DNA of 64,000 nt from the NCBI GenBank assembly GCA_964392775.1, contig CAYMRD010000013.1, forward strand, positions 1 through 64,000. Reading direction: 5' to 3'. This document shows, piece after piece, positions 15,656 through 23,085 of this stretch. Positions within the stretch are counted from its first letter, which is position 1, and each line of letters begins with the position of its first letter. The notes beneath the pieces are model-generated. The model did no database searches, was not told where the DNA came from, and saw only the letters and a program-made list of their open reading frames with translations. The DNA is from UKL13-3 sp964392775 (GTDB lineage: Bacteria; Bacteroidota; Bacteroidia; UKL13-3). The position numbers and the translations under genes were made by a program.

Positions 15656-16660
15656 ATGCACAAAATAGACGTACACGCACATATTTTACCTGAACATATC
15701 CCTAATTTGAAAGAGCGATATGGCTATGGTGAAGAATTTATTTACCTCGATCATTACCAGCCCGGACGCGCCAATATGATGAAGGCCGATGGTACTTTTT
15801 TCCGTGCCATTGATGATTTGTGCTGGGAACCAAAAGCCATTATCCGGCACATGGATACACACGGGGTACAAATGATGGCACTCTCAACCGTTCCGGTTCT
15901 GTTTTACTATTGGGCAAAGCCTGAACATACACATGAGTGGAGTCAATACATCAATAATCATTTGGCACAAATTCAGTGCGACTACCCTACCCGCTTTGTT
16001 GGCCTCGGCACCTTGCCTATGCAAGATGTTGACCTTGCGATTGAAGAGCTGACACGTTGCAAACATGAACTCAACCTTCCGGGTGTAGAAATCGCTACGC
16101 ATATTCTGGATGTGAACCTCGATGATGAACGTTTCCATCCTTTTTATGAAGCTGCCGAAAAATTGGGCCTGTGTATTTTTGTACATCCTTGGGATATGAT
16201 GGGTCAGGATAAAATGAAAAAATACTGGCTACCTTGGTTAGTTGGCATGCCAGCCGAAACCTCACGTGCTATTTGCAGTATGATCTTCGGAGGTATCTTC
16301 GATAAATTCCCCAAACTGCGTGTGATGTTTGCACACGGTGGTGGTTGTTTCCCGCATACCATTGGCCGTGTAAGCCACGGTTACCATGCCCGCCCCGACT
16401 TATGCAACATCAACCAAGTAGCCGATCCTTATGAGTATGTGAAGAAATTTTACATCGACAGTTTGGTGCATGATGAAGAAGCCCTTCGTTACAATCTTAA
16501 ACTGTTTGGAGCCGAACGTATTGCTCTGGGCAGTGATTTCCCTTTCCCTTTGGGTGATTTGGAACATGGCAAGTTTATAGAGTTGATGGAAGACTTAACC
16601 ACCGAACAAAAAGCCCAGATGCTTAGTAAAACGGCTAAAGAGTGGCTGGGTATTCCATAA
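15656..16660 (+). CDS. nbaD: 2-amino-3-carboxymuconate-6-semialdehyde decarboxylase (ACMSD)
   Basis: 334 aa from the ATG at 15656 (MHKIDVHAH). Amidohydrolase-fold decarboxylase with metal ligands H7 and H9 in the first motif, a later His in IFVHPWDM, the HGGG motif around residue 225, and D in GSDFPFPLG. It removes the carboxylate from the 3-HAO product, diverting it from quinolinate/NAD formation toward 2-aminomuconate catabolism. It follows the 3-HAO gene, so the pair makes a two-step segment of the kynurenine or 2-nitrobenzoate type pathway. Confidence 0.93.
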   Translation: MHKIDVHAHILPEHIPNLKERYGYGEEFIYLDHYQPGRANMMKADGTFFRAIDDLCWEPKAIIRHMDTHGVQMMALSTVPVLFYYWAKPEHTHEWSQYINNHLAQIQCDYPTRFVGLGTLPMQDVDLAIEELTRCKHELNLPGVEIATHILDVNLDDERFHPFYEAAEKLGLCIFVHPWDMMGQDKMKKYWLPWLVGMPAETSRAICSMIFGGIFDKFPKLRVMFAHGGGCFPHTIGRVSHGYHARPDLCNINQVADPYEYVKKFYIDSLVHDEEALRYNLKLFGAERIALGSDFPFPLGDLEHGKFIELMEDLTTEQKAQMLSKTAKEWLGIP

Positions 16661-16697
16661 AATTTGCAGATTGTTTTTACTTTTATAAATTGAACCT

Positions 16698-17264
16698 ATG
16701 AAAATAATAGGTATTACCGGAACAATGGGTGCAGGTAAAGGAACCATTGTTGAGTATTTAATATCCCGGCATGGGTTCAAACACTATTCGGTGCGGGGTT
16801 ATCTTATTAAAGTGATTGAACAACGTGGAATGCCAGTAAACCGCGACTCGATGGTAATTGTAGCCAACGATCTTCGTGCCAATAACAAACCCAGTTTTAT
16901 TGCTGAAGAGTTGTATAAAGAAGCTTTGCAAAACGGACAGAACTGCATTATCGAAAGTATACGCACCGTGGGTGAAGTCACCGGGCTCCAGTCAAAAGGA
17001 AATTTCAGTTTATTTTCGGTGGATGCCGACCGTAAAACCCGCTACGAACGGGTCGTTAAACGGGGTTCTGAAACAGATTTGGTTTCATACGAAACCTTTG
17101 CCGAAAATGAAGAACGGGAAATGACAGCAGATGATCCCAACAAACAAAATCTTGGAGCCTGCATGAAACTGGCCGATTACCATTTTACCAACAACGGAAC
17201 CTTTGACAACCTGTATGCGCAGGTTGATACCGTACTCTCACAAATGTCAACTCAAACAATATAA
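16698..17264 (+). CDS. P-loop nucleotide-kinase-like protein
   Basis: 188 aa. Walker A GTMGAGKGT at residues 8-16, then a kinase-like fold with VRGYL, IESIRTVGEV (the base/acceptor region) and FSVDADRKTRYERV (LID-like Arg cluster). It resembles dephospho-CoA kinase/adenylate-kinase relatives and especially the kinase-like N-terminal part fused to dCMP deaminase in fungi and some archaea. It lies one base upstream of the dCMP deaminase gene here (TAA, C, ATG), so a joint role in deoxynucleotide metabolism is likely (inference). Substrate unproven. Confidence 0.75.
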   Translation: MKIIGITGTMGAGKGTIVEYLISRHGFKHYSVRGYLIKVIEQRGMPVNRDSMVIVANDLRANNKPSFIAEELYKEALQNGQNCIIESIRTVGEVTGLQSKGNFSLFSVDADRKTRYERVVKRGSETDLVSYETFAENEEREMTADDPNKQNLGACMKLADYHFTNNGTFDNLYAQVDTVLSQMSTQTI

Positions 17265-17265
17265 C

Positions 17266-17766
17266 ATGACAAAAGAAACAGCATACGTCCGCCCTACCTG
17301 GGATCAGTATTTTATGGAAGTAATGGATGCCATTAGCAAAAGGGCTACCTGCGGACGTGGGCGCAGTGGTTGTGTGATTGCCCGCGACAACCAGTTATTG
17401 GTGACCGGCTATGTGGGTTCTCCTGTTGGTCTCCCGCATTGTGATGAGGTTGGACATCAAATGAAAAAGGTATTGCATGAAGACGACAGCATCACCGAAC
17501 ACTGTGTGCGAACCGTGCATGCCGAACAAAATGCGATTTGTCAGGCTGCCAAAAACGGAGCTCCGTTGAATGGAGCCACCCTATATTGCCGTATGACCCC
17601 CTGCCGTGTATGTGCGATGTTGATTATCAATTGCGGCATCAAACGTGTGGTATGCGAACGCAAATACCATTCGGGTGGCGAAAGCGAAGCTATGTTTAAA
17701 GCGGCCGGCATCCAGTTGGAATTTTTTAATGAAGAGGTGCAGCAATACGAATCTGCAAAAAAATAG
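17266..17766 (+). CDS. Deoxycytidylate (dCMP) deaminase
   Basis: 166 aa from the ATG at 17266, one base after the preceding stop. The frame is open 21 codons further up, inside the kinase gene. Zinc deaminase motifs: HAE in VRTVHAEQNAI (zinc His and catalytic Glu) and PCRVC in RMTPCRVCAM (zinc Cys). N-terminal RPTWDQYFMEVM is typical of dCMP deaminases. It makes dUMP for thymidylate synthesis. No allosteric domain is evident. Probably translationally coupled to the upstream kinase-like gene. Confidence 0.9.
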   Translation: MTKETAYVRPTWDQYFMEVMDAISKRATCGRGRSGCVIARDNQLLVTGYVGSPVGLPHCDEVGHQMKKVLHEDDSITEHCVRTVHAEQNAICQAAKNGAPLNGATLYCRMTPCRVCAMLIINCGIKRVVCERKYHSGGESEAMFKAAGIQLEFFNEEVQQYESAKK

Positions 17767-17780
17767 CATATCGGTTCATT

Positions 17781-18185
17781 ATAGAGATTGCGCACCTACG
17801 GAGCGCGAATGCCTTTCGGTTCGTTTTGGCTATAGAGATTAGGCTCCTCCGGAGCCTTTGTCTCTCCCTGATTTGGGGTGTTGATTCAATGAATATAGGT
17901 TGACGCTCCTCTGGAACCTGCCATCTCTTTAAATCGCATATGTTTATTTTTTCCCAGCCTCCGGAGGAGGCCAATCTCTATAGCCCATTAACCACACAAA
18001 TCAAGGAGCTCCAGAGGAGCGAAACCTTTCTTCTTCCTATGTATTAAAATTAAGATTGCGCACCTACGGAGCGCTAACACCCCTCGATTCCGTTTTGTCT
18101 ATAGAGATTAGGCTCCTCTGGAGCCTGTCAAGGATTGAATAAGCGTGTGGTAATTTTTCCCCGCGCTCCGGAGGAGCGCCATCTT
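17781..18185. repeat. Palindrome (REP-like) array A, next to a Y1 transposase
   Basis: About eight short hairpins in 400 bp. Type 1 is GCGCACCTACGGAGCGC (17790-17806, again near 18058-18074). Type 2 is AGGCTCCTCCGGAGCCT (17841-17857, diverged copy near 18110-18126) preceded by CTATAGAGATT. Inverted copies are GCCTCCGGAGGAGGC (about 17957-17971), GAGCTCCAGAGGAGC and GCGCTCCGGAGGAGCGC (about 18163-18179). Two related arrays are at 45241-45672 and 52630-53370. The array ends about 50 bp before the transposase gene, as REP elements do near their RAYT genes. No coding frame is convincing within it. Confidence 0.85.
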
Positions 18186-18236
18186 GCATTTTCACATTCC
18201 GATTTATAATTTTGATACAGCCAATGAATCAAAATT

Positions 18237-18701
18237 ATGTCGAATACCTACACCCAATTGTACATTCAATTGGTATTTGCGGTTAAATACCGTGAATGCC
18301 TGATTACAGAATCATTCCGCGACACCCTCGAAAAATATATTTGCGGAATTATTTCCAACAAAAACAGCAAACCCATTGCCATTTATTGCATGCCCGACCA
18401 TGCTCATATTCTGATAGGGCTCAACCCACAAATCGCCATTTCGGATCTGATGAGGGAAATTAAATCCTCATCATCAAGCTTTATAAACGAACGCAAACTC
18501 GCACCCTATACGTTTCGCTGGCAGGAAGGTTATGGAGCCTTCTCCTACTCCCAATCAGAGTTTAGCAAGGTTGCAACATACATCTCCAATCAACCCGAAC
18601 ATCATAAGAAATACACCTTCAAAGAAGAATATATAGAATTATTAAAAAACTTAAAAGTTGAGTATAAAACAGAATATCTCTTTGATTGGCTTGAGTTGTA
18701 A
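18237..18701 (+). CDS. IS200/IS605-type Y1 transposase, RAYT-like
   Basis: 154 aa HUH endonuclease. The metal-binding HxH is in CMPDHAHILIG (H55, H57), and the probable nucleophile Tyr115 is in KVATYISNQPEHH. Length and motifs fit single-domain TnpA of IS200 and REP-associated tyrosine transposases, which cut single-stranded DNA at hairpins. No TnpB/OrfB partner is adjacent and no clear IS ends were seen. The upstream REP-like array and two further arrays elsewhere in the window fit a RAYT that maintains or once spread this palindrome family (inference). Intact and probably expressed. Confidence 0.85.
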   Translation: MSNTYTQLYIQLVFAVKYRECLITESFRDTLEKYICGIISNKNSKPIAIYCMPDHAHILIGLNPQIAISDLMREIKSSSSSFINERKLAPYTFRWQEGYGAFSYSQSEFSKVATYISNQPEHHKKYTFKEEYIELLKNLKVEYKTEYLFDWLEL

Positions 18702-18705
18702 CAAA

Positions 18706-18738
18706 AAAGCCGACACAATTATGAATTGTATCGGCTTT
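18706..18738. terminator. Bidirectional terminator between convergent genes
   Basis: A 15-base stem AAAGCCGACACAATT / AATTGTATCGGCTTT with one mismatch and a 3-base loop, flanked by A-run and T-rich sequence. It sits between the transposase stop (18701) and the stop of the convergent TPR gene (18758) and can serve both. Confidence 0.8.
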
Positions 18739-18757
18739 CCTTGTGCTGATTAATTGA

Positions 18758-19411
18758 TTATCCCGGTATGCGGGTCAAATATTTTTCCAGTTCTTTGATC
18801 TGCTTCACCGTTTGTTCCTGCTTAGGCTTGCAGGCTTTGGCTCTGCGGAAAAAATCTTTGGCAGCCTTAAACTCCCTGCGGTTTAAATACGCCTGAACCA
18901 TGGCCAAATGAGCCATTGCTTCACTTTCTTTATCAGGCAAACCTGCTTTTAAAGCTTCTTTCACGTATTTCTCGGCCGATTTAAAATCATTACGTTGCAT
19001 GGCCAGCATGCCCAGCTGCAATTTATTGGCACCTTCGGCATCAGCGTTTAACGAAGAACCCAGTGAAGCGCTCTTTTTCAGGTTTACCTCTGCTGAGGCA
19101 AAATCCTGTGAAGCCATATCCATATTGGCTTTCAGGGTATAATAGCTGCTGCGGATAGGTTTGATCAACAAACCCGGGAACCAGATAGAGTTGATAATGC
19201 GTTGAACTTCCTCCACATCCCCGTCTTCCATAGGCTTTTGCACCAAACGCAACGGGCCAATGATAAAATGGGTTAACAAAGCTATAAAGGCTGTGAAGTA
19301 TAGGATGATTCCTGTCCAAAAATCAATGGCTACCTGAAACACAACACCCAATACAAGGGATGCAAGTCCTAACCAAAAACGGTATTTAATTAACAGATTG
19401 TAAAATTTCAT
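18758..19411 (-). CDS. Membrane-anchored tetratricopeptide-repeat protein
   Basis: 217 aa. Two membrane segments near the N-terminus (residues 13-28, FWLGLASLVLGVVFQV, and 34-51), then a soluble helical part with TPR-like repeats, such as ADAEGANKLQLGMLAMQRND and SEAMAHLAMVQAYLNRREFK. Probably a scaffold at the inner membrane; the partner is unknown. Convergent with the transposase gene and sharing its terminator. Similar proteins are common in Bacteroidota without an assigned role. Confidence 0.75.
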   Translation of the reverse strand: MKFYNLLIKYRFWLGLASLVLGVVFQVAIDFWTGIILYFTAFIALLTHFIIGPLRLVQKPMEDGDVEEVQRIINSIWFPGLLIKPIRSSYYTLKANMDMASQDFASAEVNLKKSASLGSSLNADAEGANKLQLGMLAMQRNDFKSAEKYVKEALKAGLPDKESEAMAHLAMVQAYLNRREFKAAKDFFRRAKACKPKQEQTVKQIKELEKYLTRIPG

Positions 19412-19714
19412 GTTTCAATTTTGAGGCTGCGAAAGTAAAATACTGTTTCAATATTTGCTAACACCTTATATTACCTGCTCTGCTGCAACCAGTTGGAGTT
19501 GGGCGTGCCCCTATATCATGCGCTTTCGGCAGCCTGCTTGTACTGGAACCTCATTCTTGCGCATGCTCCAGGGTCGCGCTTTTCGCTGCAATCGCTCACG
19601 CGGCCTTACTCTTCCTTATGAACTCAACAGTTAAGAATCAACTTATCTTTCATTATTGCCCCACCCCCCTTTACGAGTATCACCCAAAATCTTTACCTTC
19701 GCCCCCTTCTATTT
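19412..19714. other. 303-bp intergenic region with a GC-rich block and a -7-like box
   Basis: The middle (about 19475-19615) is richer in GC than its surroundings, with GGGCGTGCCC, GGTCGCGCTTTTCGCTGC and ATCGCTCACGCGGCC. Blocks of this wording occur between genes in various Bacteroidota (from memory, not checked). Near the ABC-F gene, TACCTTCG (19694-19701) matches TAnnTTTG with one mismatch, 13 bases before the ATG. No small gene or RNA was recognised. Confidence 0.45.
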
Positions 19715-21640
19715 ATGATTTCACTAAACAATATCACCTTTGAATTTGGAGGGCGTGCCCTTTATCGTGATGCCAACTGGCATATAAAACCCAATGAGCG
19801 TATTGCGTTGATTGGGATGAACGGAACCGGAAAATCAACCCTGTTGCGCATGATCTACGGAGAATACAAGCCCAACGAGGGTTCTATCTCCAAACCTAAA
19901 GACCTCACCATCGGGTTCCTAAATCAGGACCAACTCTCATTTGAGAGCGATGCCAGCATTTTGCAGGTAACCATGAGCGCCTTTCAGCGTCAACTGGATC
20001 TGGAGGTTGAGATTGAGAAAATCCTCAAAGTCATGGAAACCGACTACTCTGATGAGGTGTTGAACAAACTCAGCGACCTTCAAACGGAGTTTGACGCATT
20101 GGATGGATACAATATTCACCACAAATGCGAAAAGGTATTAGAGGGTTTAGGATTCACCACTGAACAATTGCAACAACCCTACAAGAAATTTTCGGGAGGA
20201 TGGCGCATGCGTGTAATGCTGGCCAAGCTCCTCTTGCAAAACCCGAACCTGTTGATGCTCGATGAGCCTACGAATCACTTGGACTTACCGACCATCCTTT
20301 GGCTGGAAAACTACCTGCAATCGTATGAAGGAACCGTTATTGTGGTTTCACATGATAGGGAGTTTTTGGATAAGATGACCACCAAAACGGTTGAAGTAGC
20401 CATGCAAAAAATTACGGAATACTCCGGCAACTACTCTTTCTACCTAACAGCCAAGGAAGAACGTTCCGACCTGCAACAACGCCAGTTCGACAACCAGCAA
20501 CAATACATCAAACAACAGGAAGCTTTTATCAATCGCTTTAAAGCCAAAGCCAGTAAGGCTGCCGCGGCTCAATCGCGTGTAAAACTATTGGATAAACTCG
20601 ACCGTATTGAAGCCCCTGAAGATGATAACCGCGAAATCAATATCAACTTTAACATGAGTACCCAATCGGGTAAAGTGGTGGTTGAAGTGGATCATGTCAC
20701 GAAAGCATTCCCTGATATCAAAATTGTAACCAATGCGGTGGGTAAGATTGAGCGCGGAGATAAAATTGCCCTGATCGGAGCCAACGGAAAAGGTAAATCT
20801 ACGATGCTTCGTATGATTGCCGGAACCGAACCATTTGAAGGACGCATTGAACGCGGGCACAATGTGATTGAAGCATTTTACGCCCAGCACCAATTGGAGT
20901 CGTTAAATATTGAGAACGAAATTTTGCAGGAGATGCAGCAATATGCCGGTGACCGAACCGATACCGAGTTGCGTACCTTATTGGGGTGTTTCCTGTTTGC
21001 CGGTGATGAGGTTTTCAAAAAAATAAAGGTACTGTCGGGAGGTGAAAAAGCGCGTGTCGCACTGGCACGAACCCTTTTAGCAGAAGCCAACTTCATGCTT
21101 CTGGATGAGCCTACTAATCATCTGGACATGCGCTCCATCAATATCCTCACCCAGGCCTTGCAACAATACAAAGGAACCTTCATTGTAGTATCCCATGATC
21201 GTTTTTTTGTATCCAATATCGCCAACAAAATCTGGTGGATTGAAAACGAAGAACTGAAAGAATACCCGGGTACTTTTGCCGAGTACGAATACTGGAGGAA
21301 GAAACAGGAAGAAGAAAAATTGAAGACTGAGAAATTGCAACCTGCTAAAAAGGTTGAGAAAGTAGCCGCTCCTGTTGAAAAAACCAAAGCACCTTCGAAT
21401 AAAAACCTGATTCAACAAATGCAAAAGGAGTTGAATACAATAGAGTTGAACCTTCAATCGTTAAAGACTGAATTGGCCAAACACGAAGAAAAGTTTACCG
21501 ATACCGAGTGGATGAAGGACACGACCAAAGCTCAGGAACTGCATAAACAATACGAGTCGGGCAAAAAACAATTACAAACCATTGAACAACAATACGAGCA
21601 GTTGTTTTTACAACTGATAGAATTGGAACAAAACAACTAA
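19715..21640 (+). CDS. ABC-F family ATP-binding protein
   Basis: 641 aa with two ATP-binding domains and no membrane segment. Domain 1: Walker A GMNGTGKST (about 34-42), signature FSGGWRMR, Walker B LLMLDEPTNHLD. A charged linker (about 240-320) follows. Domain 2: GANGKGKST, LSGGEKAR, FMLLDEPTNHLD. The C-terminal coiled coil (from about 570) has NKNLIQQMQKEL and many Glu/Lys/Gln. ABC-F proteins of the Uup/EttA/YfmR group act on ribosomes, relieving stalls. The T9SS plug-like gene follows after 4 bp. Confidence 0.92.
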   Translation: MISLNNITFEFGGRALYRDANWHIKPNERIALIGMNGTGKSTLLRMIYGEYKPNEGSISKPKDLTIGFLNQDQLSFESDASILQVTMSAFQRQLDLEVEIEKILKVMETDYSDEVLNKLSDLQTEFDALDGYNIHHKCEKVLEGLGFTTEQLQQPYKKFSGGWRMRVMLAKLLLQNPNLLMLDEPTNHLDLPTILWLENYLQSYEGTVIVVSHDREFLDKMTTKTVEVAMQKITEYSGNYSFYLTAKEERSDLQQRQFDNQQQYIKQQEAFINRFKAKASKAAAAQSRVKLLDKLDRIEAPEDDNREININFNMSTQSGKVVVEVDHVTKAFPDIKIVTNAVGKIERGDKIALIGANGKGKSTMLRMIAGTEPFEGRIERGHNVIEAFYAQHQLESLNIENEILQEMQQYAGDRTDTELRTLLGCFLFAGDEVFKKIKVLSGGEKARVALARTLLAEANFMLLDEPTNHLDMRSINILTQALQQYKGTFIVVSHDRFFVSNIANKIWWIENEELKEYPGTFAEYEYWRKKQEEEKLKTEKLQPAKKVEKVAAPVEKTKAPSNKNLIQQMQKELNTIELNLQSLKTELAKHEEKFTDTEWMKDTTKAQELHKQYESGKKQLQTIEQQYEQLFLQLIELEQNN

Positions 21641-21644
21641 CCTT

Positions 21645-22913
21645 ATGATAAAACGTTTGGCCATTACCCTCCTGCTGCTGACAATTACGCTGGCAACAGT
21701 TTCTGCTCAGAATTTGGTGTATGATAATTATATATACGATCCCAATGTTCAAACAGTAATTTTATCGAAGGCAGGTGTTGACGACCGCTACCCTATTATC
21801 ACCCTGAATGGAGGTGATAAGCTGGAACTTGGGTTCGATATCCTGGGCAATCGTAATGAGTATTTTCAATACTCTCTCACCCACTGCGATGCCAACTGGA
21901 ACCCAACTCCGCTGGCCCAAAACGAATACATCAACGGGATTTCCATTGATAATATCAATGACTACAACTTCTCAACCAATACCTACGCTAAATACGTTCA
22001 TTACCGGTTGTTTTTCCCTAACGAAAACATGAAACCCCGTATTTCGGGCAATTACCTGCTTAAAGTGTTTCGCAACTTTGATGAAGATGATCTGGTGCTT
22101 ACCCGCAGATTACTAGTATTAAACAACAGCGTTACTGTTGATGGTAAAGTACAACCGGCAACTCTGGCTCAAAACCGCTTTACCAAACAAGAATTGCAGT
22201 TCAGCATTAACTATAAAGGTTATAATATCCCCAACCCGTATGGAGATGTAACGGTGGTGATTACCCAAAATGGTCGCTGGGACAATGCCCAAACAGGTAT
22301 GAAACCTCAGTTTATCCGCGACAATATTTTGGAGTATAATTCATTTGACGCAACCGTTTTTCCGGGCGGAAATGAATTCCGCTTTTTCGACTTCAGAAGC
22401 TTGCGAACATTAAGCCCCAATGTGCGGAGTAAAACATTTGACAGCGTTTACCATGTTATTTTGAACCCGGATGAATCGCGGGGCAGCAAACAATACATGG
22501 AATATATTGACAACAACGGAAAACGTGTGCTTGGCAATAAAGATGGAGTAAACTTTAACGTGGATGGCGATTATGCATGGGTAAATTTTTACCTGTTAAG
22601 CATGAGCCCTGTGCCGGATGGTGATGTATATGTATTGGGCGAGTTCACCGACTGGAAACTTCTTCCCCAGTATAAAATGTCATTTAACAAAAACCGCGGG
22701 CGTTACGATTCGGAAGTGCTGTTAAAACAAGGTCGTTATGAGTACATCTATGCCGTAAAAGATGAGGATACCGGACAGCCCAATGAAGTTTTGTTTGAAG
22801 GCAGTTCATCCAATACTGAAAACGAATATCAAATTTTTGTGTACCACAAAAACATACAATACAAGTATGATGAACTGGTTGGAACCAGACGGCTTTCAAC
22901 GAAGGTGAATTAA
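21645..22913 (+). CDS. Type IX secretion system plug-like protein (DUF5103)
   Basis: 422 aa. Signal peptide MIKRLAITLLLLTITLATVSA, then beta-rich domains: LVYDNYIYDPNVQTV at the start of the mature part, HCDANWNPTPL, FRFFDFRSLRTLSPNV, and a C-terminal carbohydrate-binding-like part around FTDWKLLP. These features match DUF5103 proteins, now known as the plug that closes the SprA translocon of the T9SS from the periplasmic side. This fits the T9SS cargo in the window. It lies 4 bp downstream of the ABC-F gene. Confidence 0.85.
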   Translation: MIKRLAITLLLLTITLATVSAQNLVYDNYIYDPNVQTVILSKAGVDDRYPIITLNGGDKLELGFDILGNRNEYFQYSLTHCDANWNPTPLAQNEYINGISIDNINDYNFSTNTYAKYVHYRLFFPNENMKPRISGNYLLKVFRNFDEDDLVLTRRLLVLNNSVTVDGKVQPATLAQNRFTKQELQFSINYKGYNIPNPYGDVTVVITQNGRWDNAQTGMKPQFIRDNILEYNSFDATVFPGGNEFRFFDFRSLRTLSPNVRSKTFDSVYHVILNPDESRGSKQYMEYIDNNGKRVLGNKDGVNFNVDGDYAWVNFYLLSMSPVPDGDVYVLGEFTDWKLLPQYKMSFNKNRGRYDSEVLLKQGRYEYIYAVKDEDTGQPNEVLFEGSSSNTENEYQIFVYHKNIQYKYDELVGTRRLSTKVN

Positions 22914-23033
22914 TCTATCTCAATTCTCTTCACTTCATCTCTGAATCTGCTTTTCCAGGCTGATTAACGCTAACGTATGACCATTGAATTGTATCCTTCC
23001 TGATTCAGGGGGGCTTCTTAAATGGTACAGTTA

Positions 23034-23065
23034 TTGCAAACCTTAAATCAAGTTTGGTATATTTG
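23034..23065 (+). promoter_or_regulatory. Promoter of the S8 peptidase gene
   Basis: TTG at 23034-23036, a 21-base spacer and TATATTTG at 23058-23065, an exact TAnnTTTG. The ATG is 20 bases downstream, giving an ordinary short leader. Confidence 0.65.
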
Positions 23066-23085
23066 TTTTTACTTAAATTATTTTC

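Noticed and set aside
17781..18185. Possible CRISPR array
   Set aside because: Repeats are palindromes of two kinds in both orientations with related sequence between them, not identical repeats with unique equal-length spacers, and no cas gene is present.
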